Below the pieces are notes generated by a model that saw only the letters and a list, made by a program, of their open reading frames with translations, made no database searches and was not told where the DNA came from. Made by a program: the position numbers and the translations under genes. A stretch of DNA of 64,000 nucleotides from Tuctoria greenei (taxonomy: Eukaryota; Streptophyta; Magnoliopsida; Poales; Poaceae): positions 191,095,999 to 191,159,998 of the forward strand of contig JAYESD010000003.1 in NCBI GenBank assembly GCA_036927565.1. Reading direction: 5' to 3'. Below are positions 40,829-53,127 of this stretch, one piece after another; positions within the stretch are counted from its first letter, which is position 1, and each line of letters starts with the position of its first letter.

Positions 40829-42762
40829 CATTATCATCAATGCTTTATGAGCGATTGAACGAGAGAGAAGAACCACACTGGTAAGATGTCGAACAATCAA
40901 CTTACCGATCGAGTCATCTTCTTGTTCTTCATTGGAGATGATGAATCTGGCCGCCTGCGCCACCGTCGTGGACACTGTGGTGGTCGACGCCGGCGCATTG
41001 ATCCTCTGCACAACCCTACAAGAACAAGATAGATGGGATGTTTTTGCCGCCGTACACGCCGTGGTGGACGGCGCTGCCGTCATTGCCGCGAGTGTCGCCG
41101 TGAAGATCGGCGCCACCGCCGAGCGGTGGTCGCCCCTTTGCCGCCACCACCAAGAAGCATACTGCGACGCCGCATCGAGGACCGTCCTCCAACTTCTTAA
41201 CCCCGCCGTCCCTCGAATCCAGACGCCCAACAACTGGGTCATCAAGAGGAATCGAACGCCGTCCTCAGTGAGGAGAACCCCAACCAGGTTGCGCCGGTTC
41301 AAGGACTTTCGTCATCGGACGGACAGGGGGAGGGGGAAGAGAAGAAAGAGATGGTAGTCCGAACATCACAGCGGCCACCAAAACCATGACGCCGGCGGTT
41401 GCCGACGTCGCCACGCTGCCACCAATACGGCAGACAGCGAGGATATGGATTGGCCCTAGAGGGCTCCCTCGAAGACACCTAGCCTCGAGGACCCCGCAAC
41501 ACTTGTCGGCTTCGCCTTCAACTGCAACCGTCCCCATGAACCCGTCGGCGACCAACCAAATGGAAGTCGGTCCCTCGGGCTCTGGATCACCGGCGACGCT
41601 CATGAGTCTGAGCAACAACCGAATCCTTTGCCGGTTTGCACATCTTGTCGCCCCAACCCGAGCAGCCTAAAGGCCTGGATCTCGAGCTTCGGCCGCCGGC
41701 TCCAACTGAGCGGAGGGGGTGGTGGGGGGTCAGGGGGAGCGGCACCGGAGAACGAAGGTAAAGCAAGAGGAAGGCGCCGGAGGACAAAAGGCGAAGAGAA
41801 CGAGGTAGCAGCGGCGGCTCCGGGAGAAGAAAACGGAGGCTGAGAGAACGAGGCAGCGAGTGAGGCTAGGGTTTGACCTAGCCGGCTCCGGATGCTTCTC
41901 GCCCCTCCTTTTTCTCCGCCGCCGATCGTACCTTGGGCCAGGCCGTGGGACACTTCCGTGCATGGGCCGCGCGCTACTCGTTGGGCCACTTTGCCTGACC
42001 GTACGCTCGGTCGCGCGTTCGGCTGGGCCGTTCGTTTAGCTGGGCCGCGCGCGTTCGGCTGGGCCACACGCCCACGGTTTGGGCCGCCACTGAAACCCAA
42101 TTGTATATAGTTTATTCAATTTCCAGTTTATTTTATTTAGTGTGAATTTAATTTAAAATTTAGTTTAAATTCCTGCAAGTGTGTATGTATATATTTGTAA
42201 ATATAATTATGATCAATGTAAATATTAGTTATGACAATGTGAATATTGCATTTAAATATTATTTGCAATAATATCAAATTTTGGCTAATTTTCAAATTTT
42301 GGCCAAATAGATAAATTAAAAATCACATTGTCCAAAATTCATTGTTTAAGGCTATTTTGAGAATTTGGCCTCAACTTTGAATTTTGTTTATTATATTTAC
42401 AAATTTCGTCATTTAAGCTAATTTTAAATTTTGGATCATGATGGAAAATATCACTACACATATAATATAAAGTAAATTGACTCATTTTAAGTAAGCCATT
42501 TTCCTATAATTTGGCTTAATGCATTATGAATCATACATTAATATAACAAAATGTATAATTCATATTATTTTGGCCATTTCTTTAATATTGGCCATCTTTA
42601 ACATGAAATATACATATATTTGTTCTTCTTGTCAAGCCATTTTCAATGTTTGGCTAGATAAGATATAATTTATAAGTGTTGATCATTATGATTAACACGC
42701 ATTACAACACCACCATGATGATTTTATTAATAAAATCTTTGGTTTCCTATATGTAGGAATCA
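40829..42762 (+). other. Unusually long copia D leader with GC-rich half
   Basis: About 1.9 kb lies between LTR and gag. The first 1.25 kb (to about 42080) is GC-rich with open frames on both strands (for example 40932-41357 plus, 41600-42100 minus), none of which I can assign to a family. The last 0.65 kb is very AT-rich with repeated TTTTGGCCA-type phrases. The GC-rich half could be acquired sequence; this is inference from composition only. Confidence 0.5.
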
Positions 42763-43615
42763 ATGTCTCGCGAGTTTGAAGAACTTGCTCTTGATGGTCA
42801 TAATTACCCGACATGGGCTCTTAACATCAAGATTAGTTTGACTTTCAGAGGACTCATGGCTGCTCTTACTCCTTCTGAAGAAAGACCTGCAACATTTCTG
42901 GATATATTCAAGTATCAAACACTATACATCATCTATAATCATCTCCATTCTGATTTGAAATCAGAATATGTGATGGAGGAAGAACCTCATAGTCTTTGGG
43001 TGGCATTAAAAAGCCGTTATGAACAGCAAAAGGCAATATTATTGCCTAAGACCAATCATGAATGGACTCAACTTCGTTTTCAAGACTTTAAGTCTATAGA
43101 AGACTATAATCATGCTGTTCATAAGGTATGTGCCAAATTAAGGTTTTGTGAGAAAGAACCATCAGAAGAGGACAAAATTGAAAAGACACTTCAAACTATG
43201 CTCCCTTCTGATAGAGTCTTACAACACCAATACCGAGCTCGCAACTACCAACATTATGCTGACCTCATTTGTGATTTACTTCAAGTAGAGAAGCATGATG
43301 AACTTACTATTAAGAATCATCACCAACGTCGTGTTGGGGCTGCTTCTCTACCTGAAATTCATCATAATGAGAAGAAAGCTAATTCTTTTAAGAATGTAAA
43401 TTCTAAGAAAATGGTAGATCTGCTAGACGCCGCCATAATAGGCAAAAGAATAAAAAATTCTCAAAGACAATGAGAAAGGACGGTGTTCCCTTCAAAGAGA
43501 AAAATGTGCAGTGTAAGGCATGTGGCACTTATAAGTATACTGCTGATAAATGTCGCACACCTAGACACCTTGTGGCTTTATACCAGAAATCACTAGGAAA
43601 AGACAAGAAAGCTTA
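42763..43615 (+). pseudogene. Copia D gag
   Basis: ATG 42763 opens MSREFEELALDGHNYPTWAL, the copia gag start with its DGxNYxxWxLNI pattern, and runs 236 codons through SLWVALKSRYEQQK and KLRFCEKEP. At about 43411 the true frame shifts by one base; in the new frame the basic stretch RRRHNRQKNKKFSK leads to a zinc knuckle CKACGTYKYTADKC. The expected histidine of CX2CX4HX4C is tyrosine, so metal binding is probably lost. HLVALYQKSLGKDKK and a TAA at 43613 follow. The protein would form the particle shell. Later sequence to about 43810 still reads as degenerate gag tail (VDDYMDMDMDN). Confidence 0.87.
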
Positions 43616-43872
43616 AGGATCTGAAAATGAGTATGAAACTCATTTAAGTATCCATACAAAGCCAACATTTGAAGTTGGTTGTTCAAGCAAGAATATTAAA
43701 GATCCAAGCAACAACAAGCCAACACTAAGTGTTGATGACTACATGGACATGGACATGGACAACGCTATTGTAGAATATAAATCAAACGATGTGTTCGGCG
43801 ATCTAATCTAAGATTGCTTGCCATAGATATTTGTAAATAAATTGTGTTGTAATGTAAATAATTAGTCATATT

Positions 43873-45414
43873 ATGTTAGGGTTATACATCACTCTAATGT
43901 TATATGTATATATTATTTCAAATGCAACTCATAAATGGTTGAAATTCTTATGTTTTAGATCTCACAGGAAATTTCTGATGGAGGAAGAAATGTGCCTTGT
44001 GGATAGTTGCACCACAAACTCTATACTTAGGGATACAAAATATTTCCAGACCCTAACAAGGAGGTCAGAAAATGTTTTGACCATCGCAGTACACGATGCG
44101 ACAAATAGTTGGCTCTGGACAAGCCATTATTACACTCCCTAATGGGACACAAGTTATTGTATCCTGATTCTACACTTACTCTCATAAGTTTTAGAGATAT
44201 TCGGAAAAATGGGTTACATATACATACCCATGAAGAGAATAAAGAAGAATTTCTTCTTATTTCAAAATCTTCCGAATATGGCCAAGAAGTTCTAGAAAGA
44301 ATTCCTTCTACTCCATCTGGACTGTACTATACGTACATAAAACCTATACCATATATTGTATACAAAGGTGATTTTCCAGAATATTGATACATTTAAGACC
44401 TGACATTCACGCCTAGGCCACCCCGGAATAGGGATGATGCAGAAAATTATTAGAAATTGCACCGGCCATGATTTAAAGGACACTAAAATTCCAAAATCAA
44501 ATGATTTTGTGTGTACTTCATGTGCTATGGGCAAGTTGATCTTACGACCTTCACCGCTTAAGAGCCATGCTGAACCATTAAAATTCCTTGAAAGAATTGA
44601 AGGTGATATTTGTGGACCCATACAACCAATGTGTGATCCATTTATATACTTCATAGTTTAATCGAAGCATCTACAAAATGGTCGCATGTGTGTTTACTAT
44701 CTACAAGAAACCATACTTTCGCCAAATTTATGATACAAGTTATAAGGTTGAAAGCAAATTATCCTGAATATAGGATAAAAAGTATCCGTATGAACAATGC
44801 TACTGAATTCTCATCTTGAGCTTTCAATGACTATTGTATGGCTCAAGGAATTGAAGTACAACATTCCGTTCCATATGTTCATACACAAAATGGTTTGACA
44901 AAATCTCTCATAAAGAGGGTTAAATTCATAGCTAGGCCATTATTGCAAGGCTGCAATTTACCAACATCTGGTTGGGGTCATGTAGTTCTACACGTTGCCG
45001 ATCTTCTACAATTACGTCCAACTGCATATCATACCACCTCCCCTCTCCAACTTGTACGTGGTGATCAACCCAATATCTCCCATCTGCGGAAATTTGGATG
45101 TGCACTATACACACCAATTTCACCACCTAAGCGAACCTCTATGGGCCGTCACAGGAAATTAGGAATATACGTGGGATATCAATCCCCGTCTATTATTAAA
45201 TACATGTAGCCTTTAACAGGAGATTTATTCATGACCCAGTCCGCTGATTGTATTTTTAATGAGGATCATTTCCCGACTTTAGGTGGAGATAATAAATTTA
45301 TCAATGACCACCGAGAAATAAATTGGGATGACAAGTCCATCCTAAATTTTGATCCACGTACAAAGGAAACTGAACTTCAAGTTCAGAAAATTATAGAGTT
45401 ACAACATGTCAGAG
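43873..45414 (+). pseudogene. Copia D protease and integrase, catalytic residues lost
   Basis: Protease sequence CLVDSCTTNSIL, with its catalytic Asp, lies near 43999. A frame change near 44105 leads to LPNGTQ-like and GLYYTY blocks. Integrase starts HSRLGHPGIGMMQKI with CTSCAMGK (HHCC zinc site), then LERIEGDICGPI with the first catalytic Asp. After a stop at about 44660 the second motif reads IRMNNATEF, where Asp is replaced by Asn, and the third reads HTQNGLTKSLIKR, where the catalytic Glu is Lys. RKFGCALYTPISPP and LGIYVGYQSPSIIKY are the usual C-terminal blocks. The frame ends at 45414, where gypsy C is inserted. Two of three integrase catalytic residues are lost besides the stops. Confidence 0.88.
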
Positions 45415-46278
45415 TGTTTTTCTGGCAATTCTCCCAATACTACCGTTGGTAGCTCGCGGAGTTTATAGTTCGGTATTGGGTGCGCAGAGATTCCAAAGAA
45501 TGTGGCAAATGGACACAAGGATTTACGTGGTTCGGGCCGCCTGAGCGTAATACCCTACTCCACGGGGTGTGTAGCTATTGTATTGAGTGTCTAAGAGCTT
45601 CTCAGGAGTTTTCAGTCCAGAGACTGTGTGTGTCTGAGAGCGTGAGCGCGTGTACCCTGTGTACCATCGACCAGTCCTTTTATAGTACAAGGACTGGTCG
45701 TTACATCATTAGCCTGGCCCGACATGTGGCCCTGGCGGTTACTGATGCTTAATACACAATTAATGAGTTTAATTACCCTTAATAGAGTGGTAACGGGCCT
45801 AGACAATGCCGTTACTGGTATTAAGGGCCCTCCGATCGTGTGTCATTAAGACGGTATTAATGACACTTAACCGGGTCTTGAAGTCTTTGATTACCCCTTG
45901 AAGGTCCGAGCCGTTGGGGGTCCTCTAGTCGGCTTGTTGAAGTTGAAGGTCCGGTGGTTGGACACATGGCAGCTTTGGAGTTTACCGTATGGGACGGGTA
46001 GGTCCAGTGCTGTTGTACAAGTGTCAGGACTGGAGCTTCCTTCTGTCGGGGGTTAGGTCCGGAGGTGCCGCACAGGTATTTGGCCCGGAGCTTTCCCATG
46101 TGTGGGATGTAGCTCCGGTTGTAGGATACACGTGGCAGCACAAGGACTAACCATAGAAGGGAGGCAGGTCCGGTCCCGTATGACACATGGGGCCTTCAGA
46201 GGTATTCAACTCGGACAGGTGAAGTCCCTTTGGTCTTTTTGTAGTCCCAAGGGGTATACGTTACGTAGGGTACCGACA
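45415..46278 (-). repeat. 3' LTR of gypsy C
   Basis: 864 bp; on the reverse strand it starts TGTCGGTACCC and ends GCCAGAAAAACA. TATA-like TATAAAAG is at 45677-45684 (reverse). The conserved ACGTGGTTCGGGCCGCC block is at 45523-45569. Confidence 0.92.
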
Positions 46279-46300
46279 GTGGCCACCTTTGCCCACCTCT
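46279..46300 (-). promoter_or_regulatory. Probable polypurine tract of gypsy C
   Basis: Reverse-strand GAGGTGGGCAAAGGTGGCC sits directly before the 3' LTR. It is purine-rich but interrupted, so the call is moderate. Confidence 0.5.
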
Positions 46301-48196
46301 GGGAGAGACCTTTTGGATGAAGTAGTTCTGCCGGAGGTGGGTCCATCCTTTGATTTTTGTGTCGTGTCTTCAAGGATCTTCGGATGTGCCGTTGGCGGTA
46401 GTTTGTAGTTAAAACAACACCACGTGGCATATCCAGGATGCGGCAGGTGAGATCTTTGCGTGCGGATCTCACGCAATTGAAGGTCGCCGGTTCCCGATAC
46501 GAAAATTGTATCGGTTTCGTGCGCCTTGTCAGGCCGCCACCTTCGGGTTTCCCGCCTTTCATGATGACAACCTTCGTCTAGGTAAAGACCTCGACTTGAT
46601 TGTCAGAGTGGCCCCGAGCCCCCTTGTCATTGGCAGGGTGAAGTTTTTGACTTGTAATGTCGGCTCCTCTGCGGTTTCCATCCAAGCGTTGCGGAGGCTT
46701 ACTTAAGAAGGAAAGCAGACACCGTTTGGGGGTTCTTTACGCCTTCATTCGTTCTTGCACTCAAACCTTCCAAACTTTCGCTTGCTTTTTGTCCCTAGCC
46801 CCGCTTGTGCTGCGATGGAGTTAGGTCTCTGCGAGAGCCGACTTAAGATTGACGGCAACTTGAAGAAGGTTCGGGCCCTCATGGGGTGGTCCAGTGACTT
46901 CTTCAATCACCAGGTCTGCGCCGGCAAGCTTCCATTTGAGAAGGAGCACGCCAGCGACAAGGTGTACTTCTCTGCGTACGCCATGGTGGGACTGATCCAA
47001 CCCTTTTCGTCTTTTCTCTTGATGCTGCTGGACTTCTATGGTCTGCAGCTGTACCACCTTGGCCCCCACTCCATTCTTTTGGTGTCGATCTTTGTCCACT
47101 TTTGCGAGATGTGGGTGGGTATTCCTCCCTGCGTCGAGCTCTTCCGCACCTTCTTCACCATCCACACCACTGGGAAGAGTGACGAATACCTTGGCTTCTA
47201 TTACTTTTTGAAGCGCAAGAAGTGCCTGCACAAGTACTTACGATCATTCCCTTCTGGCAAGTGGGACGACAGGAAGAAGGATTGGATCGTTATCAGGGCA
47301 GAGGAGCATGAGAGGCTGGAGTTGCCCGTAGGCCTCCCCAACATCGACACTAAAGCTTGGAGTGAAGTTCCGGTGTTGTCGGACACTTTCAACCCTGCTC
47401 TGACCAGGATCTGCCAATGCGTGGAAGGAGGGGTGACCCCTCAGGCAGTATTTTGCAACTTCCTGGCCAACAAGTGGGCTCCACTGAAGAAGAGGGAGAA
47501 GCTTGCTTGGGCCCTCAACAGCGTGAAGGATGATGACCGGATCGAAACCGGTTTGAAGTCCAACTTGGAAGGCGCAACCTTGGAGCTTCACCTCAAGAAT
47601 TTCTAGCACGGCATCGACGTCGAGGGCGAATACTTGACTCCGCCTGCGGCTTTCCTCCCTCTGAACATGGAGGTAGAGTTCAATAGGGAGCTCCGACGGA
47701 AGATGCCGGTGCTTGATGACCTTGGTGTCATTGAGAGACGTCCAATCACCGGGTTGGTGATCTCCGGAGCTTCCGAGGGTGGTCCCCCTTCCGTCCCGGA
47801 ATAGAGAGTTGAAGTCGCGGGCAAAGGCAAAGAATTGGCCGAGCCCTCGAGCCAAAAAAGGAAGCTGAAGCACTCTGATGGGAGGTCCGTCAGGCCTGCT
47901 CCTTCCCCAGTGGCTCCTTCTCCCCGGAGGGGGAGGTCCTCAATGGCGGCATCCACTTCAGCATCGGCATCTCCCCGAGGTGCGAGTTCCGACCGTGTGG
48001 CTATGGTACCGGGACCAACTGAAGGCTCTGGGTCTGGAAGTTCTTCCCAATCGAGGGGGACCTCAACCAAAGCAGCACCGACAGCTGCAGCAAGCTCCGG
48101 GGAACCTTCCGGAGCAGACATGCCAGTGGCACCAGGGTCCAGTCCTGAGCGTCTGGAGAAGAGGTTCCGTGCTAATTGGTGCGGACGCCTTCCGAG

Positions 48197-48273
48197 GTAA
48201 TTTTTGTTTTTTACCTCAATTGGTTGTTTTGTGTTGTAACTGCGTTTTAAGTATCTTTTTCCTCCATCCACAG
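48197..48273 (+). other. Intron in the antisense gene
   Basis: GTAATTTTTG...TCCATCCACAG, 77 bp, T-rich. Removing it joins the codons so that ...RLP continues as RVPKRGVEAP in one frame; unspliced, the frame meets a stop inside GTAA. Confidence 0.85.
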
Positions 48274-48539
48274 GGTACCCAAGAGAGGGGTTGAAGCTCC
48301 TGTTCCTGCCACAACATCTGAAGCTGTGCAGGTGGAGGCTCTGACTCCAATCCTAGCGCCGCCCCAAGGAGTGGCTGAAGCTGCGACAGCTCCGGTGCCG
48401 GCTGTCGTGGTCTTGGACCTCGACTCATCCCCATAAGATCCCGTGGTAGCGCCAGACCACGGGAATGAAGATGTACCAGCGGCACCTGCCCCGGAGGTTA
48501 AAGCTCCAGGCTTGGACACTGAAATGGTGGAGGCTCTGA

Positions 48540-48860
48540 CCTTAGAACCGGAGATATCTATGACTCCGACCATAGAGCCGTATGTTATTGAAGCCCCGAC
48601 AGTGGAGCCGGTGTTTGATGATGCCCCGGTAGTAGAGCCGGTGGTTGATGAAGCTCCTACGCCTGAGCCGATTATCGAGGAAGTTCTGGCGGTAGAGCCG
48701 GCTATTGTAGAAGTTCCGGCGGTGGAGCCGGTCGTCGAAGAGGTTCTGGCACCTGAACCAATCACTGCAGAGGTGCCGGCGCTCGAGCCCATGATGGTCG
48801 AAGCGTCAGCGCCTAGGCCGGCGGTGGAGGAGGCGCCAGCGTCGGAGCCGGAAGTGGCTT
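48540..48860 (+). repeat. Coding tandem repeats, VEPVxxEAP type
   Basis: About ten units of 30 bp built on GTAGAGCCGG...GAAGCTCC encode an acidic, proline-rich stretch. Units vary by several bases. Confidence 0.85.
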
Positions 48861-50339
48861 CAGCTCCGACCAAACCTTTAACACCTGCCCCGGAGGTGGC
48901 GGTCCCGGAGGTGCCCGGTCCTGAACCAGGGTGCCGAGATGAAGTTGCTGGCCCCCTGCTTGAGGGACCAGTTATTGACGACCTGGTGGCAGGACGTTCG
49001 GAGCCAACTCAAGAGGTTGAAACTTCTGTAGCAGGACCTTCCTCGATGGCAGTCGAGGCTATTCTAGAGGGCGGCCCTAGTGCCGCGGAGCTCAGGGAAC
49101 CGCTCTTGTGGAGTTGTACCCAATTTTTGTCAGGGAGAACCCGCTGGAACCGGCGGAGATGACCCTGACAGGTCCGGACCCGATCCCTCTGTCGTTGTCT
49201 ATTGACAATGCCTGCTCCAGTCTTCGCCAGGTTCAGTTGGCTTTTTACCACGATAGCAAGGCTCTCAAGGAGGAGCGTCAAACACTTAGGAGGTGGCGCA
49301 ACAGGCTCCAATTCGAGACCAAGCTGGTGCAGTCGAGGCTGGCTGACGCAAAGAGTGGGTGAGGAAGGAGAAGATCCTCCTGGAGTACTGGGGTAAGCTG
49401 CTGGATGAGAGGGAAAGAATGGCGCGATCCCTTGACAACCATTCCCGGACCATCTATGAACATGCCAAGGCTGCTAATAGCGTAGCGGATGATCGCCAAG
49501 AGAGGCTCGACGCCATCCACACCAGTCTTGTTAAGCGCCGGGAGGCTCTTGAGGAGCGGGAGAGAAAGCTCGAGGATGAAGAGCAAAAACTCCTAGAGCT
49601 GCGGGACAACATCATGAAGAGGGAAGAAGAGCTTACTCAGAGGCTAGCTCTGGGTGAAAAGAGTCTCGAGGAGCGCACCAAGAAATTGGATGAGCCCTGC
49701 GAGAAAGAGGAGAAGAAGGCCTGGCCACGAGGACAGGAACTCCACAGGTGGGAAACTGACGTTGCTGCCAGGGAGAAGAAGGTGCAGGGGCGAGAGAAGG
49801 ACCTGGTTAATCGCCGGAATGAGATCCACCTCCGGGAGGAAGAGCTCAGTAAACTCGAAAGGCAGGTTGCTGAAAAGATTCAGCAGAACACCAAAGAGGT
49901 GGAGCGTCTTGCTCGAGAGAACTTGGAGCTTGCGGCGGCCAGAAGATCCTTGGAGGAGATGCGAAGGGGCAGGGTTCCGGAGTCCCAACAAGTTTGGGAC
50001 TTCCTGGGTAAAGCCAACGACGCGTTGACGCCAATGGGTTTTAGTCCCGTGCGTCCGGATGATCCGAAACCGGAGCTGGACTAGGCATTGCAGGTGCTGA
50101 GTTCAGCAGGCAACAAGCTCACCAAGATGGGCGATGTCATTGCGGACCAACTGGAAACTGAGGGACAATCTCTGGACAAGAGCGTCGCAGAATTTATTGT
50201 GTCGTGCTACACAATCCGGGACCCCCAATTTCCCCTAGACCCGGTGCTCCAAGGCCCCATCGACGGAGAGGGAGAAGCTGCCCAGGCCAGCGTTTCTGAG
50301 GTTGCCCAGAAGGTCACCTCGTTCTTCCATAGGGTCTAG

Positions 50340-51609
50340 GACCATCTCTTTGTAGCTCCCGCTTGTATCCTCTCTTTTTTTTTCTCCAATTTTGTAACCT
50401 CTTGTCTCCAGATGAATGAAATCCAAATTTTTTTTATGAATTTCATTTTTTGTCTTCAACACCTTTGTCCCACTTGGCCCCCTGGTAGATGTACGCAATT
50501 TGATTGTGAACATGTACCAAGAGGATGTAACAGTTGTTGAAGACTTGCGTGCTTCAGACTTGTAGAGCGTAGGTCCGAAGTATTCAGTAGTGAAGGCTCC
50601 CTGAGGTTGTTGGAGCTTAAGGGCTCTGGCTTTGACCGTCATCGGAGCTTGGTAGCTCCAGAAGTGGTCTCCATCAACGCGTAGAGTGTCGACAGTTAGT
50701 ACTCTGGAGTCTTCCCACCATCTTTTGTTCAATTTGATGGCTAGCCCCCTGGCTTTACCGGAGCTAAGTAGCTCCAGCGATACTTGTTATCAATGTTTAA
50801 AACATCGATTACAAGCCATCTAGGGGATGTCAGAGCTTTAATAGCTCCGGCTTAGTTTACCAATATCATGAGATCTTTATTTTTCCTGCACACTGAAGTC
50901 AAGAAAAATAGTAAAATTCGTTTCCTATCTATAACTAAGTTGCGACTTATTATTCTCGTAAGAATTTTTTGGGTCGAGTGCAATTCTTCATACAATCAAG
51001 TGCACCGAGTTGTTTTCTCCAGGTCCAATTGTTTTCAGGACTCGCCTTACTTCGGCCTGCTGGGGTGTAGGTAGAGTGGCGTACTTAGGGTGCAGGACCA
51101 GACTAAGTCGATAGCACACTCCGTACCTAGATTGGCTGGCGGCATTCAAACAAGTGAACCATTCAACAACGTGAAAACCCAAAGGAATTAACAATGCATA
51201 TCGAGTTGTACATGAATTAGTCGATCTAAAAAATTCTTGAGAATCACACAACTTTGTTATAGACAAGAAAGAGAAAAATAAAAAATATTGAGCTTGTACA
51301 AAGTAAATGCACATGAAGTCTGTTTTCACACAAAGATGTCTTTCATTATAGGTCCGGGGTACAGGGGAAACAAGTACACCCTTAGGGTACGGAACCATGC
51401 TAAGTGTGTTTTGTTTCTTGTTTGACCCAAGGTAGCTAGCTACACTTTTAGTTCTGAGACTATGACAAGTGTTGCCTGAACTTTGCGGACCTTCCGGGGA
51501 AGGTCCGGCTGTTCTCCCAGAGGAGCTACCCAACTCTGTACAATGACTCTATAACAGACATCATGTGTAACTAAAGACTCACGTCTGTGATATTAAGCGT
51601 AAAACTTAC
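50340..51609. other. Non-coding spacer between antisense gene and integrase
   Basis: No conserved coding sequence is seen on either strand. It contains the 3' end of the antisense transcript unit and the region downstream of pol, with repeated GGAGCT / TAGCTCC phrases (50570-50860). Confidence 0.5.
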
Positions 51610-52822
51610 GGAGGTGCTCAATGTTACAAGGATTAGGGAGAGGTCTCCCATTCTCGGTTGCCAAGCGAACGCATCCGGGACGGGATACTTTAATCACTCG
51701 GAAGGGTCCTTCCCAACTGGGGAAGAGTTTGTTTAACCCTTCTCTGGACTGTATTCTCCATAGCACCATATTGCCTTCCTCGAGCTATCGGCTGTGAACA
51801 TGCCTTTGGTGATAGCGCCGGAGAGCTTGGCGATATCGGGCATTTCGAACAGCTGCTCGACACCTTCTCTCTTCAAGGAGGTCAAGGTCTTCACGCCGAA
51901 GCTGGTCCTGCACGGCATCGTCGAAGGTCCGGACCCGGAGCGACCCCAAGGTGATTTCTGGAGGAAGGACTGCTTCAGATCCATACACCAGGAAGAAGGG
52001 TGTCTCTCTAGTTGACCGGTTTAGAGTTGTCCTGTTGGCCCATAGAGTGGGCGGAAGCTCTTCAATCTAGTTGGCTCCATGTTTTTTCAGACGCTCATAT
52101 GTGCGCGTCTTGAGTCCTTTTAAGATTTCTGCATTTGCTCTCTCGGCTTGGCCATTGCTTGCCGGGTGAGCTACGGAAGCGTAGCTGACTTGAATGTCGA
52201 GGTATTCGCAATATCCTTGGAATGCAGAGCTTCTGAATTGGGTCCCATTATCGGTTATGATTTTGTTTGGGACTCCAAATCTGCATACGATGGACTGTAA
52301 GAAGTTGACGGCTGATTGCTTGTTTATTGTCACAACTGGAGTTGCTTCCGGCCATTTGGTGAATTTGTCAATGGCGACGTACAGGAACTTGTAACCTCTG
52401 ATGGCTCTTGGGAAAGGTCCCAAGATATCCATCCCTCACACAACGAAAGGCCATGTAGGAGGTATCATTTGTAGAGGCTCGGCTGGTGTGTGAATTTGTT
52501 TTGCATGATACTGGCATGCTTCACATTTCTTCACCAGCTCAGTTGCATCCTGGAGCGCTGTAGGCCAGTAAAATCCATGCCGAAAGGCTTTGCCGACCAG
52601 TGTGCGGGAAGACGTGTGGTTCCCACACTTGCCTCCATGGATTTTTGTGAGGAGCTTGCATCCTTCTTCCCTTGTGATGCACCGCATTAGGATGCCGTTG
52701 GCACCACGTCGGTAGAGATCCCCTTCTACCAACGTGTATCTTTTAGCCAATCTGACTATCCGGTCAGCGAATACATCATCGTCAGGAAGGAAATTGTCTT
52801 TCTCTGGATCTCTGAGATCCAT
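51610..52822 (-). pseudogene. Gypsy C integrase
   Basis: On the reverse strand the HHCC zinc site lies in KIHGGKCGNHTSSRTL and CEACQYHAKQ (52822-52436). A stop TGA separates it from the core, which starts MDILGPFPRA (first Asp), continues with IITDNGTQFRS (second Asp) and HPASNGQAERANAEIL (Glu), so the DDE triad is kept. The C-terminal part reads YGSEAVLPPEITLGSLRV and a basic region (51988-51785). Further degenerate sequence (VLWRIQSREGLNKLFPSWEGPF) runs to about 51610, close to the end of the protein. Stops near 52435, 52065 and 51785 disable it. Integrase would insert the DNA copy into the genome. Confidence 0.9.
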
Positions 52823-53127
52823 GCATCGGAGCTAGCTCGAGCATTTGAGTCCTGCGTGCTGGGTTGCTCAGAGCTTCCGGCAGCACCTACGACCCTTGAT
52901 GGCTGCCATGGTAATAGGGCCATCGGGACCGCCAGCTTCGGGATGCTGGTCTTGCCCCCTTCGCTCAGTTCCGCACGCTGAGCTGTCGGTTTAGACAACC
53001 TCCGGACGAAGATTCCGTCGGGAGCCGGAGCTCCGGTTGACGCTTTCGTTGAGAGTTCGTCAGCTTCAAGGTTATGGAGACGCTGTACATGGTGGAGGTC
53101 CAGGACTTCGAAGTCCTTCTGAAGCCT

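Larger units (their letters stand above)
46815..50339 (+). pseudogene. Antisense extra gene of the Tat element, spliced and decayed
   Basis: It runs opposite to gag-pol. ATG 46815 (MELGLCESRLKID) is preferred over the upstream non-ATG start. The first part resembles the putative gypsy-type transposon domain found in such extra ORFs (LMGWSSDFFNHQV, ELFRTFFTIHTTGKSDEY, CQCVEGGVTPQAVFCNF). Two in-frame TAGs (47604 and about 47803) interrupt it. A 77-bp GT-AG intron at 48197-48273 keeps the frame. A repeat-rich acidic section (VEPVVDEAP units, 48540-48860) follows a TAA at 48434. After frame changes near 49108 and 49355 comes a long charged coiled coil (49359-50084) and, past a TAG at 50082, a C-terminal piece ending SFFHRV at 50339. 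AATGAAAT at about 50413 could serve 3'-end formation. The function of these proteins is not established. Confidence 0.85.

Noticed and set aside
47603..48873. Two long reverse-strand ORFs (222 and 208 codons) opposite the antisense gene
   Set aside because: The plus strand shows a spliced frame with domain resemblance and a coiled coil; the reverse ORFs are serine/threonine-rich shadows of repeats.
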